Positions 1 to 7,729 of a DNA stretch of 64,000 nucleotides are shown one piece after another. The position numbers and the translations under genes were made by a program. This stretch comes from Demequina silvatica (GTDB lineage: Bacteria > Actinomycetota > Actinomycetes > Actinomycetales > Demequinaceae). Position 1 is the first letter of the stretch. Each line of letters starts with the position of its first letter. The stretch lies in contig NZ_BBMA01000009.1 of assembly GCF_000971215.1 (NCBI RefSeq), forward strand, positions 17,880-81,879, written 5' to 3'. The notes below the pieces were generated by a model. The model did not search any database. It was not told the DNA's origin and was given only the letters and a program-made list of their open reading frames with translations.

Positions 1-21
1 CGATCCCCGGGAGGGTCCACA

Positions 22-588
22 GTGAGATTCGCGGTGCGCAGGGTCGGGCCGGACGAGAAGTCCCGCCTTCAGGAGATCGGAGAGCTGACCGCTCTGGCCT
101 ACCTTGCGGATGGCCTGGTCGACCATGCGCACCCCTATCTTCCCCAGCTGCGCGACGCCACGGCGCGCGCCCAGGATGCCGAGCTGCTCGCCATGATGGA
201 CGGCGAGAAGGGCGAGGGAGCGATCGTGGGCACGATCACGCTCGTGCCGCCGGGCAGCCCGTTCATCGAGCTCGCCCAGGACGCCGAGTTCGAGCTGCGG
301 ATGCTCGCCGTGAGCCCCATCGAGCGCGGCCGAGGCATCGGCCGCACGCTCACCCAGGCCGCTATGGACCGGGCCGTCGAGCAGGGGGCCACGCGCATCG
401 TCCTGTCGACCATGGAGACCATGCACAGCGCCCACCGGCTCTACGAGCGGATGGGCTTCGCCCGGCGTGAGGAGCTGGACTGGGTGGTGGTCGACAACCC
501 CGACGGCACCGTGACGCGGGTGCCGCTCGAGGGCGAGGAGACGCCCGAGGGTGCGGTGCGCCTGATCGGGTACAGCTGGGAGCCGTGA
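22..588 (+). CDS. GNAT family N-acetyltransferase
   Basis: Predicted cytoplasmic acetyl-CoA-dependent N-acetyltransferase of 188 aa; the substrate is unknown. The acetyl-CoA binding motif A is visible near residues 92-106 (RMLAVSPIERGRGIGRTL), followed by a conserved helix and the typical C-terminal HRLYERMGF motif near residues 136-144. The GTG start at 22 is preceded by a GGGAGG ribosome-binding site. It ends 30 bp before gatC but is probably a separate unit, because gatC has its own -10 box in the gap. The core of the dispersed repeat, in reverse orientation, lies at 394-403 inside the gene. Confidence 0.85.
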   Translation: MRFAVRRVGPDEKSRLQEIGELTALAYLADGLVDHAHPYLPQLRDATARAQDAELLAMMDGEKGEGAIVGTITLVPPGSPFIELAQDAEFELRMLAVSPIERGRGIGRTLTQAAMDRAVEQGATRIVLSTMETMHSAHRLYERMGFARREELDWVVVDNPDGTVTRVPLEGEETPEGAVRLIGYSWEP

Positions 589-618
589 GCCCGACCTCGC
601 GCCACTAGACTCGACGCC

Positions 619-918
619 ATGTCTTCCCTTGATCGATCCGATGTGGCGCGCCTCGCCGGGCTCGCGCGCATCGACATGTCCGACGCGGACCTCGACCGCC
701 TCTCGGGACAGCTCGCCGTGATCGTCGACGCCGTCGCCAAGGTGGCCGAGGTCGCCGGCGAGGACGTCCCCGCGACGAGCCACCCGATCCCGATGGCGAA
801 CATCCACCGCGAGGACGTGGTCCGTCCGTCGCTCGCGCAGGACGCCGCGCTGTCCGGCGCGCCCGACGCCGAGGACGGCCGCTTCCGCGTCCCCCAGATC
901 CTGGGGGAGGAGGCGTGA
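619..918 (+). CDS. gatC: Asp-tRNA(Asn)/Glu-tRNA(Gln) amidotransferase subunit C
   Basis: Small subunit (99 aa, normal length) of the GatCAB amidotransferase, which converts Glu-tRNA(Gln) and/or Asp-tRNA(Asn) to the correctly charged forms. GatC stabilises GatA and threads between A and B. The N-terminal [14 protein letters not shown] helix and the C-terminal LREDVV-like stretch (here [10 protein letters not shown]) are typical. A -10 box TAGACT at 606-611 lies 7 nt before the ATG, so the transcript is probably leaderless and this is the operon promoter. It is followed directly by gatA with TGATG overlap, so the two are translationally coupled. Confidence 0.95.
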   Translation: MSSLDRSDVARLAGLARIDMSDADLDRLSGQLAVIVDAVAKVAEVAGEDVPATSHPIPMANIHREDVVRPSLAQDAALSGAPDAEDGRFRVPQILGEEA

Positions 919-2447
919 TGGCTGAGACTTCTGCCGTGACCGACTGGACCCGCGCCACCGCCGCACAGATGGCCGACGCCCTCGCCGCCGGCGAGGTCAC
1001 CTCGGTCGAGCTGGTGCAGGCGCACCTCGACCGCATCGCCGCAGTCGACGGCCCCGTGCACGCGTTCCTCCACATCGACGCGGAGGGCGCCCTCGAGACC
1101 GCCCGCGCCGTGGACGCGGACCGTGCCGCCGGGGTCTCGCTGCCGAGGCTCGCCGGCGTGCCGATCGGCATCAAGGACGTCCTCGTGACGAAGGGCCTGC
1201 CCACCACGGCCGGCTCGCGCATCCTCGAGGGCTGGGTCCCGCCCTACGACGCGACGGTGACCCGCCGCGTCCGGGAGGCACGCATGCCGATCCTGGGCAA
1301 GACCAACATGGACGAGTTCGCGATGGGCTCCTCCACCGAGCACTCGGGCTACGGCCCCACGCACAACCCGTGGGACCTCTCCCGCATCCCCGGCGGCTCG
1401 GGCGGCGGCTCGGCCGCGGCGCTCGCGGCCTTCGAGGCGCCCCTCACCATCGGCTCGGACACGGGCGGCTCGATCCGCCAGCCCGCGTCGGTGACCGCGA
1501 CGGTGGGCGTGAAGCCCACCTACGGCGGCGTCTCGCGGTTCGGCGCGATCGCGCTCGCCTCCTCGCTCGACCAGCTGGGCCCCTGCGGCCGCACCGTTCT
1601 CGACACGGCGCTCCTGCACGAGGTCATGGGCGGCCACGACGAGATGGACGCGACCTCGCTCGACGAGCCCGTCCCCGCCGTGGTGTCCGCGGCGCTCGAG
1701 GGTGCCGCCATGGACCTCACCGGGGTGAAGGTGGGCGTGGTCCGCGAGCTCTCCGGCGCGGACGGCGGCTACCAGGCCGGCGTCATGCAGCGCTTCGAGG
1801 AGTCGCTCGCGCGGCTCCGTGAGATGGGCGCCGAGGTCGTCGAGGTCTCCTGCCCGTCCTTCGAGTACGCGCTCGCGGCGTACTACGTGATCCTCCCGTC
1901 GGAGGCGTCCTCGAACCTCGCGAAGTTCGACTCGGTGCGCTTCGGGCTCCGTGTCGAGAAGTCGACGGTCGAGAAGACGATGCTCGCGACCCGCGCCGAG
2001 GGCTTCGGCGACGAGGTCAAGCGCCGCATCATCCTCGGCACCTACGCGCTGTCCGCCGGCTACTACGACGCCTACTACGGCTCGGCTCAGAAGGTCCGCA
2101 CGCTGGTGCAGCGCGACTTCGACGCGGCGTTCGCGCAGTGCGACGTGCTGGTGTCCCCCACCACGCCGACCACGCCGTTCAAGATCGGCGAGCGCATCGA
2201 CGACCCGCTGGCGATGTACCTCAACGACATCGCGACCATCCCCGCCAACCTCGCGGGCATCCCCGGCATGTCGCTGCCGTCGGGCCTCGCGCCCGAGGAC
2301 GGGCTGCCCGTCGGCTTCCAGATCCTGGCCCCGGCGCACGAGGACGCCCGTCTGTATCGCATCGGCGCGGCGCTCGAGGCGTCGCTCGCTGCCGAATGGG
2401 GCGGCCCCTTGTCCGCGCAGGCCCCCGAGCTGGAGGTGGCCTCGTGA
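918..2447 (+). CDS. gatA: Asp-tRNA(Asn)/Glu-tRNA(Gln) amidotransferase subunit A
   Basis: Glutaminase subunit of GatCAB: releases ammonia from glutamine for transfer to the misacylated tRNA. It belongs to the amidase signature family. The catalytic Lys is in [10 protein letters not shown] (residues ~77-86) and the Ser-cisSer-Lys triad region is visible as [14 protein letters not shown] and [13 protein letters not shown] (residues ~158-195). About 509 aa, normal length. The ATG at 918 shares its A with the gatC stop TGA; a GTG one codon upstream (915) is an alternative. The end overlaps the gatB start (GTGA). Confidence 0.96.
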   Translation: MAETSAVTDWTRATAAQMADALAAGEVTSVELVQAHLDRIAAVDGPVHAFLHIDAEGALETARAVDADRAAGVSLPRLAGVPIGIKDVLVTKGLPTTAGSRILEGWVPPYDATVTRRVREARMPILGKTNMDEFAMGSSTEHSGYGPTHNPWDLSRIPGGSGGGSAAALAAFEAPLTIGSDTGGSIRQPASVTATVGVKPTYGGVSRFGAIALASSLDQLGPCGRTVLDTALLHEVMGGHDEMDATSLDEPVPAVVSAALEGAAMDLTGVKVGVVRELSGADGGYQAGVMQRFEESLARLREMGAEVVEVSCPSFEYALAAYYVILPSEASSNLAKFDSVRFGLRVEKSTVEKTMLATRAEGFGDEVKRRIILGTYALSAGYYDAYYGSAQKVRTLVQRDFDAAFAQCDVLVSPTTPTTPFKIGERIDDPLAMYLNDIATIPANLAGIPGMSLPSGLAPEDGLPVGFQILAPAHEDARLYRIGAALEASLAAEWGGPLSAQAPELEVAS

Positions 2448-3961
2448 CCACGATGACCTACGAGCAGGCGATGGAGGAGTTCGACCCGGTCTTCGGCATC
2501 GAGGTCCACGTCGAGCTCAACACCAGGACCAAGATGTTCTGCGGCTGCGCCAACGAGTTCGGTGCCGCTCCGAACACCCAGGTCTGCCCGGTGTGCCTGG
2601 GCCTGCCCGGCGCGATGCCGGTGACCAACCAGAAGGCCGTCGAGTCGGCGATCCGCCTGGGGCTGGCCCTGGGCTGCTCGATCCGCGAGTCCTCCCGCTT
2701 CGCCCGGAAGAACTACTTCTACCCGGACCTGTCGAAGGACTACCAGATCTCGCAGTACGACGAGCCGACCTGCTACGAGGGCTCCCTCGACGTGGTCCTC
2801 GACGACGGCACCGTGGTGACGGTCGCGATCGAGCGCGCGCACATGGAGGAGGACGCCGGCAAGAACACCCACGTGGGTGGCTCGGGCGGCATCCAGGGCG
2901 CCGACTACTCGCTGGTCGACTACAACCGCGGCGGCGTCCCGCTGGTGGAGATCGTGACCAAGCCCATCACGGGCATGGGTGACCGCACCGCCGAGGTCGC
3001 GCGCGCCTACGTCGCGACCATCCGCGACATCGTGCGGGGCCTGGGCATCTCGGACGGCCGCATGGAGCAGGGCTCGGTGCGCGCCGACGTCAACCTGTCG
3101 CTCCGCCCCAAGGCGGTCGCGGGGGAGTCGCAGGACGACGTCCCGTTCGGCAAGCGCTCCGAGACCAAGAACGTCAACTCGCTGCGTGCCATCGAGCGCG
3201 CGGTGCGCTTCGAGGCCTCGCGCCAGGCGTCGCTGCTGCTCGCGGGCAAGCCCGTGGTGCAGGAGACCCGTCACTGGCACGAGGACACCTCCTCGACCAC
3301 GCCGGGCCGCTCGAAGGAGGAGGCGGAGGACTACCGCTACTTCCCCGAGCCGGACCTGCTGCCGGTCGAGCCGGCCCGCGAGTGGGTCGAGGAGCTCCGG
3401 GGCACCATCCCCGAGCACCCCGCCAAGATGCGGGCACGCCTGCGCGAGGAGTGGGGCTTCTCCGACCTGGAGATGCGCGACGCGGTCGCCGCGGACGCGC
3501 TGGACCTCATCGCCGCGACCGTCTCCGCGGGCACGTCGGCTCAGGCCGCGCGCAAGTGGTGGATGGGCGAGCTGTCGCGCGTCGCGAACGACCGTGAGGT
3601 CGCCCTCGCCGAGCTGCCGGTGACGCCTGCTGCGATCGCCGAGCTCCAGGGCCTGATCGACTCCGGCAAGATCAACGACAAGCTCGCGCGCCAGGCGCTC
3701 GAGGGCGTCCTCGCGGGCGAGGGCTCGCCCGCCGAGGTGGTCGCGTCGCGCGGCCTCGAGGTGGTCTCGGACGACTCGGCGCTGGAGAAGGCCGTGGACG
3801 ATGCGCTGGCCGCCCAGCCCGACGTCCTCGCCAAGATCCAGGACGGCAAGGTTCAGGCCGCGGGCGCGATCGTGGGCGCGGTCATGAAGGCCACGCGTGG
3901 CCAGGCCGATGCCGGGCGGGTGCGGGAGATCATCCTGCAGCGCGCGGGCGTCGAGGGCTGA
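2444..3961 (+). CDS. gatB: Asp-tRNA(Asn)/Glu-tRNA(Gln) amidotransferase subunit B
   Basis: tRNA-binding and kinase/amidation subunit of GatCAB, 505 aa. Visible features are the N-terminal catalytic cradle with [19 protein letters not shown], the zinc cysteines (CGC...CPVCLG), the [12 protein letters not shown] signature near residue 290, and a C-terminal helical YqeY-like tail that binds the tRNA elbow. The GTG at 2444 is preferred because GGAGG lies 7 nt upstream (2432-2436) and it overlaps the gatA stop; an in-frame ATG at 2453 is too far from that site. One dispersed-repeat core lies at 3796-3805, encoding VDDAL. Confidence 0.96.
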   Translation: MTTMTYEQAMEEFDPVFGIEVHVELNTRTKMFCGCANEFGAAPNTQVCPVCLGLPGAMPVTNQKAVESAIRLGLALGCSIRESSRFARKNYFYPDLSKDYQISQYDEPTCYEGSLDVVLDDGTVVTVAIERAHMEEDAGKNTHVGGSGGIQGADYSLVDYNRGGVPLVEIVTKPITGMGDRTAEVARAYVATIRDIVRGLGISDGRMEQGSVRADVNLSLRPKAVAGESQDDVPFGKRSETKNVNSLRAIERAVRFEASRQASLLLAGKPVVQETRHWHEDTSSTTPGRSKEEAEDYRYFPEPDLLPVEPAREWVEELRGTIPEHPAKMRARLREEWGFSDLEMRDAVAADALDLIAATVSAGTSAQAARKWWMGELSRVANDREVALAELPVTPAAIAELQGLIDSGKINDKLARQALEGVLAGEGSPAEVVASRGLEVVSDDSALEKAVDDALAAQPDVLAKIQDGKVQAAGAIVGAVMKATRGQADAGRVREIILQRAGVEG

Positions 3962-3987
3962 TCCCGGAAGCCCTAGGAGCGCCGAGA

Positions 3988-4647
3988 ATGCTCAGCGAGA
4001 CCCCCGTTCGCCGCGTCGCGAGCGGGGGTCTCGCGCGTTCCGGCCCCGCATGCGCCCTCACCTTCGATGACGGCCCCAACGGCCTCGACACGGTGCGGCT
4101 GCTCGACTTCCTCAAGTCGCGCGGGATCCGAGCCGTGTTCGCCGTCATCGGGGAGGAGATCCTGCGGCCGTCGGGTATCTCTGCGGACGGCACTCCCATC
4201 CCTTCGGGCGCGGACGTGCTGCGACGGATCGTCGCTGACGGGCACGTGCTGTGCAACCACTCGACGTCGTACGAGGACATGGGCCAGTGGAACGCCCTCG
4301 ACGTGCGCGACGACATGCTGCGCAACCTCGAGATCATCGAGGCTGCCGTGGGTGACGACGTGCCGGTGCCGTACTGGCGGGCGCCGAACGGCTCGTGGGG
4401 TGTCACCGCCCCGGTCGCCGTACGGCTCGGGATGCAGCCGCTCGATGTCGCGAACACGGTCGAGGACTGGGTCGAGCAGGACCCCGCGGTGCTCGCGTCC
4501 CGGCTGCGGCTGGCCATGGTGCCGGGGGAGCTGGTGCTGCTCCATGACGGCGGCGGCAACCGCTCCGGCACCGTCGACGCCGTCATCGAGGTCGTGAGCG
4601 AGAGGCTCGACGAGGGCTGGAGCTACGTGCTTCCGGAGATGCCGTAG
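3988..4647 (+). CDS. polysaccharide deacetylase (NodB-fold, CE4-like)
   Basis: Predicted carbohydrate deacetylase of 219 aa. The NodB metal-binding motifs are visible: TFDDGP (residues 25-30), the HVLCNHSTS pair of histidines (~86-94), RAPNGSWG (~131-138) and a late VLLHDGGG segment (~180). No signal peptide or membrane helix is apparent, so export is not supported by sequence; a cytoplasmic or moonlighting CE4 enzyme is possible. The ATG at 3988 has AGGAGC 10 nt upstream and there is no later in-frame ATG/GTG before the catalytic motif. Its first codons overlap a 17-bp inverted repeat (3995-4034). Confidence 0.85.
   Translation: MLSETPVRRVASGGLARSGPACALTFDDGPNGLDTVRLLDFLKSRGIRAVFAVIGEEILRPSGISADGTPIPSGADVLRRIVADGHVLCNHSTSYEDMGQWNALDVRDDMLRNLEIIEAAVGDDVPVPYWRAPNGSWGVTAPVAVRLGMQPLDVANTVEDWVEQDPAVLASRLRLAMVPGELVLLHDGGGNRSGTVDAVIEVVSERLDEGWSYVLPEMP
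3995..4034 (+). terminator. strong hairpin straddling the start of the deacetylase gene
   Basis: Arms 3995-4011 and 4018-4034 (17 nt each, one mismatch, 6-nt loop) form a very stable hairpin 33 bp after the gatB stop. It has no U tract. Its place suggests the end of the gatCAB transcript, yet it lies inside the first 16 codons of the deacetylase gene, so it could also limit translation or read-through of that gene. Confidence 0.55.
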
Positions 4648-4718
4648 GGCCACTGGCCTGAGACGCGCCCCCGCGCCCCGCAGTACGAGGGTGTCCCCAC
4701 GTGTCCGGACGTGCTTGT

Positions 4719-4747
4719 GCGGCGCCGCCCGTGGTGGGTGGCGCCGC
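4719..4747. terminator. bidirectional terminator-like hairpin
   Basis: Arms GCGGCGCCGCCC (4719-4730) and GGGTGGCGCCGC (4736-4747), 12 bp with one G-T type mismatch and a 5-nt loop. It lies between the convergent deacetylase and DUF222-HNH genes, where a terminator is expected in both directions. No T run follows. Confidence 0.5.
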
Positions 4748-4759
4748 GGGGCGGGGTGG

Positions 4760-6280
4760 TTATGTGGGCGGGATGCCGGAGTGGTGGGTGTCGCGGTCGC
4801 TGCCACGGTCAGGGGCGGTGTTCCAGGGTCGGGGTGCTCCGAAGCGTGCTCGGCCGCCTTGCCAGGGTGTCCGTGTCGGGTCGACTGATGCGGGAGGAAT
4901 GAACCAGATCTCGGTGTCGGTGGCTCTGATCTGCCAGCCTTGATCGTGGATCACGTGATGACAGTGGGAGCAGAGCAGGGCGCCGTTGGACAGGTCGGTG
5001 CGGCCGCCCCTGGACCAGAAGATGATGTGGTGGGCCTCTGTCCATGCCGGCGGGGCTCCGCACATCGCACAGCCCCCGTCACGCTCTCCTAGGGCGATGC
5101 GTTGGGCCTTGGAGAAGGGGCGGACCGTCCGTCCGAGCTTCAAGACCTGTCCCTTGTCGCCGATGAGGGCGGGGATGATGATCGCGGAGGCGGCCAGGCG
5201 CTGCGCGACGCTCATCCCGATAGGTGTCGAGCAGCCGTCGACCTCACCGAGACCCGTCCCGGATTCAAGGTCGGTGGCCGACGCGCGGACGACGACGGTG
5301 GTGGTGCCGAAGATCGCGGTCGTGGTTTCACAGCCGAGGGCGTGACGGGCGAGGTCCGCGAGGGCGTCGGCACGCATCTGCTCGGTGGTGCGCAGGTCCT
5401 CGCCGGGGATGTCGCGGCTGCGGCGGATCTGGTCGCCGACCATCTTGTCGATCGCCGTTTGCAGGTGAGCCGCGGTCTCGGGATCGAGCTTGCCGTCGAC
5501 CACGACCATCCCTTCACGGTTCTCCCAGATCTTCAGATACCGGGCCTGACGCTTCTGCGCCTGCGTGCGCTCGTGCTGGGCGACGTCGAGGGAGGCCTTG
5601 AAGCGGCGGATCACCGCCGCGAACTTGCCCGAATCCAAACCCTGGGCACGCTTGACCAGATCGGCTGCGGCCTTCTCCTTCGCCTCATCCGTGACGTCCT
5701 CGGACAGCGAGTCGAGCATGACGAGGATCTGCGACCCGCAATCAGCCGAGATCTGTCCCGCGTCGAGCGCTTCCGTCACGATCGCGCGGTACCGCACCTG
5801 AGGAGTGGGTTGAGGATCCTCCGGCTCAGGCGGTTCGTTGTCCTCGGGATCGTCCGGGTTGTCCTCATCATCGGGATCCGGCTCGTCCGGATCGGGCTCG
5901 GGATCAGGATCGGGCGTGCCGCCCTTCTCCCGCTCTTCAAGCGCACGTCCGACCTCGATCAGCCGGAGCGCCTCGGCCTTGTGGGCTCCCATCCGCGACG
6001 CCACCAGGTCGGCCGCGCTCCGGAAGCCGTGATGCTTCGCGAGCCCACCCCCGGGCACATCCGACTGGACATCGATGTCGCGGGCCATGCGCGCGAGGAC
6101 CAGGTCCATCTTTGCGGCGACCTGCGCCGCCGCACCGAACCGCTCCACCGCGTCAGGCGAGCCGCCCACGGAAGCCAGCGAACGCATCGTCCCCACCGCC
6201 ACACGGGCGTCCACACACGCCGACGCGAACCCGGCGCCAGAGCCGCCGGGTAGGTCGTCGAACAGGTGTGCTGCTTCCAT
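4760..6280 (-). CDS. DUF222 / 13E12-type HNH endonuclease domain protein
   Basis: A 506-aa protein of the actinobacterial DUF222-HNH family, often present in several copies per genome and suspected of mobile behaviour; its role is unproven. The N-terminal half is the helical DUF222 region. An Asp/Pro/Glu-rich linker (~residues 140-180, repeats of PDPDPEPD) interrupts it. The C-terminal HNH has a CAMCG zinc knuckle, WTEAHHIIFWSRGG and LCSHCHHVIHDQGW, with the catalytic histidines intact. The ATG at 6280 begins MEAAHLFDDL; an upstream in-frame TTG would add a low-complexity Arg-rich stretch and is unlikely. A dispersed-repeat core is at 6183-6192. Confidence 0.85.
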   Translation of the reverse strand: MEAAHLFDDLPGGSGAGFASACVDARVAVGTMRSLASVGGSPDAVERFGAAAQVAAKMDLVLARMARDIDVQSDVPGGGLAKHHGFRSAADLVASRMGAHKAEALRLIEVGRALEEREKGGTPDPDPEPDPDEPDPDDEDNPDDPEDNEPPEPEDPQPTPQVRYRAIVTEALDAGQISADCGSQILVMLDSLSEDVTDEAKEKAAADLVKRAQGLDSGKFAAVIRRFKASLDVAQHERTQAQKRQARYLKIWENREGMVVVDGKLDPETAAHLQTAIDKMVGDQIRRSRDIPGEDLRTTEQMRADALADLARHALGCETTTAIFGTTTVVVRASATDLESGTGLGEVDGCSTPIGMSVAQRLAASAIIIPALIGDKGQVLKLGRTVRPFSKAQRIALGERDGGCAMCGAPPAWTEAHHIIFWSRGGRTDLSNGALLCSHCHHVIHDQGWQIRATDTEIWFIPPASVDPTRTPWQGGRARFGAPRPWNTAPDRGSDRDTHHSGIPPT

Positions 6281-6344
6281 GTGACCATCACACCAGAGGG
6301 GTCTGACAATCACCTCAAAACGGACATCGGCGCCTGTGGAGAAC

Positions 6345-7607
6345 TTACTCGAGCCGCGCGAGATGCTGTGCCATGTGCTGGCGGCCGAGCGTCTCGTACC
6401 CGAGGACCCACGTCCACGGCGCGAGCGCGACCACCACCAGCGCGGTCGTGAGCGACGTCCCGAGCGCCGCGAGCCCCACGCCCGCACCGACAAGAGCGAT
6501 GAATCCGCCTGCGATCGCCAGGTGGAACGGGTCGAAGGTGCGCACCAGCAGCGCGTACCAGACGAACGCCAGCGCGATGAAGACGGTCAGCGGCACCGCG
6601 ACGCTGAGCACGGTCGCGACGTCGCCGAGCTCGCTGTGATCCTCGATGTGAAGCGCCGCGACATGGATTCCGGCGCCCACCGCCGCGATCGCGGTGAACA
6701 GCAGGATGTGGCCGTAGGCGAACAGCGTCCAGCGGTCGCGTCGGGCGGCGAGGATCTCGGCGCGGGGGACGGAGAAGTAGGCCCACCACATGCCGAACGT
6801 GCACACCACGCCAGCGACCCCGATGAGCGCGGCGTCGGCTGACCATCCCTGCTCGTCGACCACTGCGGCGACGGCAGCGGCGGTGCCGAAGATGCCTTCG
6901 CCGAGCGCGATGATGGTGAGCAGTCCGAACCGCTCGGCGAGGTGGTGCGGGTGCCACGGGATGCGGTCCCGCGCGGCGGCCGCGAACACGAGCGTCAGCA
7001 TCTCGAACGTGATCAGGCCCGCCGCGAGCACGAGTTCGACCCCGAACGGCGCGTGCAGGATCCCTGACAGGACCCACCCCGCCTGGGCGAGCGCCGTGAG
7101 CCCCGCGAGCCGGAAGCATGCGTCGCGCCGCTCCGGGTCGGCGAGTCCGGCACGGATCCACAGGACCACCATCGAGGCGCGCATGATCACGTAGCCGGCG
7201 ATCACCACCTCGTTGTCGGGGCTGTGCCCCTCCGCGATCGACGCAAGGAACGCGGGCGCCCCGAGCGCCATCGCCAGCACGCCCACCATCTGCACCATGG
7301 TGAGCAGCCTGAACGCCCAGTCATCGGTGTCGTAGGCGGACGCGAACCAGGTGAAGTTGAGCCACGCCCACACGATCGCGAACATCACGAACATGAAGCC
7401 CAGCACGGCACCGCCGATCACGCCCTCGGCCAGGAGGTGAGCGAGCTCGGAGCTCGCGGCGCCGAATGCGACCACCAAGGTGAGGTCGTAGAGCAGCTCG
7501 AGCGGCGTGGCCGACCGGTGCGGCTCTCCGGGGTCTCGGCCGGTCATGGTGAGCAGTCCGCGGCGGCGCGCGGCGGGTGAGGCGTCGGGCCGGGTCGCAT
7601 CGCTCAT
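6345..7607 (-). CDS. low temperature requirement protein A (LtrA) family membrane protein
   Basis: Polytopic membrane protein of 420 aa, the usual length for the LtrA family. The family signature ATPLELLYDLTLVVAFGAAS is near residues 33-52, and about ten hydrophobic helices follow. The family was named from a Listeria cold-growth mutant; the biochemical function is unknown. ATG at 7607. It is transcribed away from the copper ATPase gene and shares the 122-bp region holding the MerR-type promoter, but no promoter on its own strand is obvious. Confidence 0.85.
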   Translation of the reverse strand: MSDATRPDASPAARRRGLLTMTGRDPGEPHRSATPLELLYDLTLVVAFGAASSELAHLLAEGVIGGAVLGFMFVMFAIVWAWLNFTWFASAYDTDDWAFRLLTMVQMVGVLAMALGAPAFLASIAEGHSPDNEVVIAGYVIMRASMVVLWIRAGLADPERRDACFRLAGLTALAQAGWVLSGILHAPFGVELVLAAGLITFEMLTLVFAAAARDRIPWHPHHLAERFGLLTIIALGEGIFGTAAAVAAVVDEQGWSADAALIGVAGVVCTFGMWWAYFSVPRAEILAARRDRWTLFAYGHILLFTAIAAVGAGIHVAALHIEDHSELGDVATVLSVAVPLTVFIALAFVWYALLVRTFDPFHLAIAGGFIALVGAGVGLAALGTSLTTALVVVALAPWTWVLGYETLGRQHMAQHLARLE

Positions 7608-7627
7608 GCTCCGATGCTCGCCCAGAC

Positions 7628-7638
7628 GGGACGATGCG
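7628..7638 (+). repeat. dispersed repeat copy, intergenic
   Basis: GGGACGATGCG 28 bp upstream of the copB -35 box. The GGT half of the longer consensus is absent here (followed by TCACCCCC). Confidence 0.6.
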
Positions 7639-7665
7639 TCACCCCCGAATCTCCGACGTCACCCC

Positions 7666-7696
7666 TTGACCTTCCATCCGACTGGAAGGATTAGCG
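7666..7696 (+). promoter_or_regulatory. MerR/CueR-type promoter and operator of the copper ATPase gene
   Basis: A -35 TTGACC (7666-7671) and -10 TTAGCG (7691-7696) are separated by 19 bp instead of 17, and the spacer carries the dyad CCTTCCA-6-TGGAAGG (7670-7689). This over-long spacer with a centred dyad is the hallmark of MerR-family metal activators; the dyad closely resembles CueR/copper operators. No MerR-type metal sensor is encoded nearby, so the activator must act from elsewhere. Confidence 0.8.
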
Positions 7697-7729
7697 TGCG
7701 GAGCAGCTGCCACTCCCGAGGAGGTCCCC

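Noticed and set aside
441..2339. Long minus-strand frame (about 630 codons) opposite gatA
   Set aside because: It is the antisense shadow of gatCA; Arg/Gly/His/Val-rich with no domain, as expected in very GC-rich DNA.
5102..6253. 383-codon plus-strand frame opposite the DUF222-HNH gene
   Set aside because: Antisense shadow; the HNH and DUF222 motifs are on the other strand.
4760..6280. DUF222-HNH gene as part of an intact mobile element or intron
   Set aside because: No flanking repeats, intron structure or recombinase were found.
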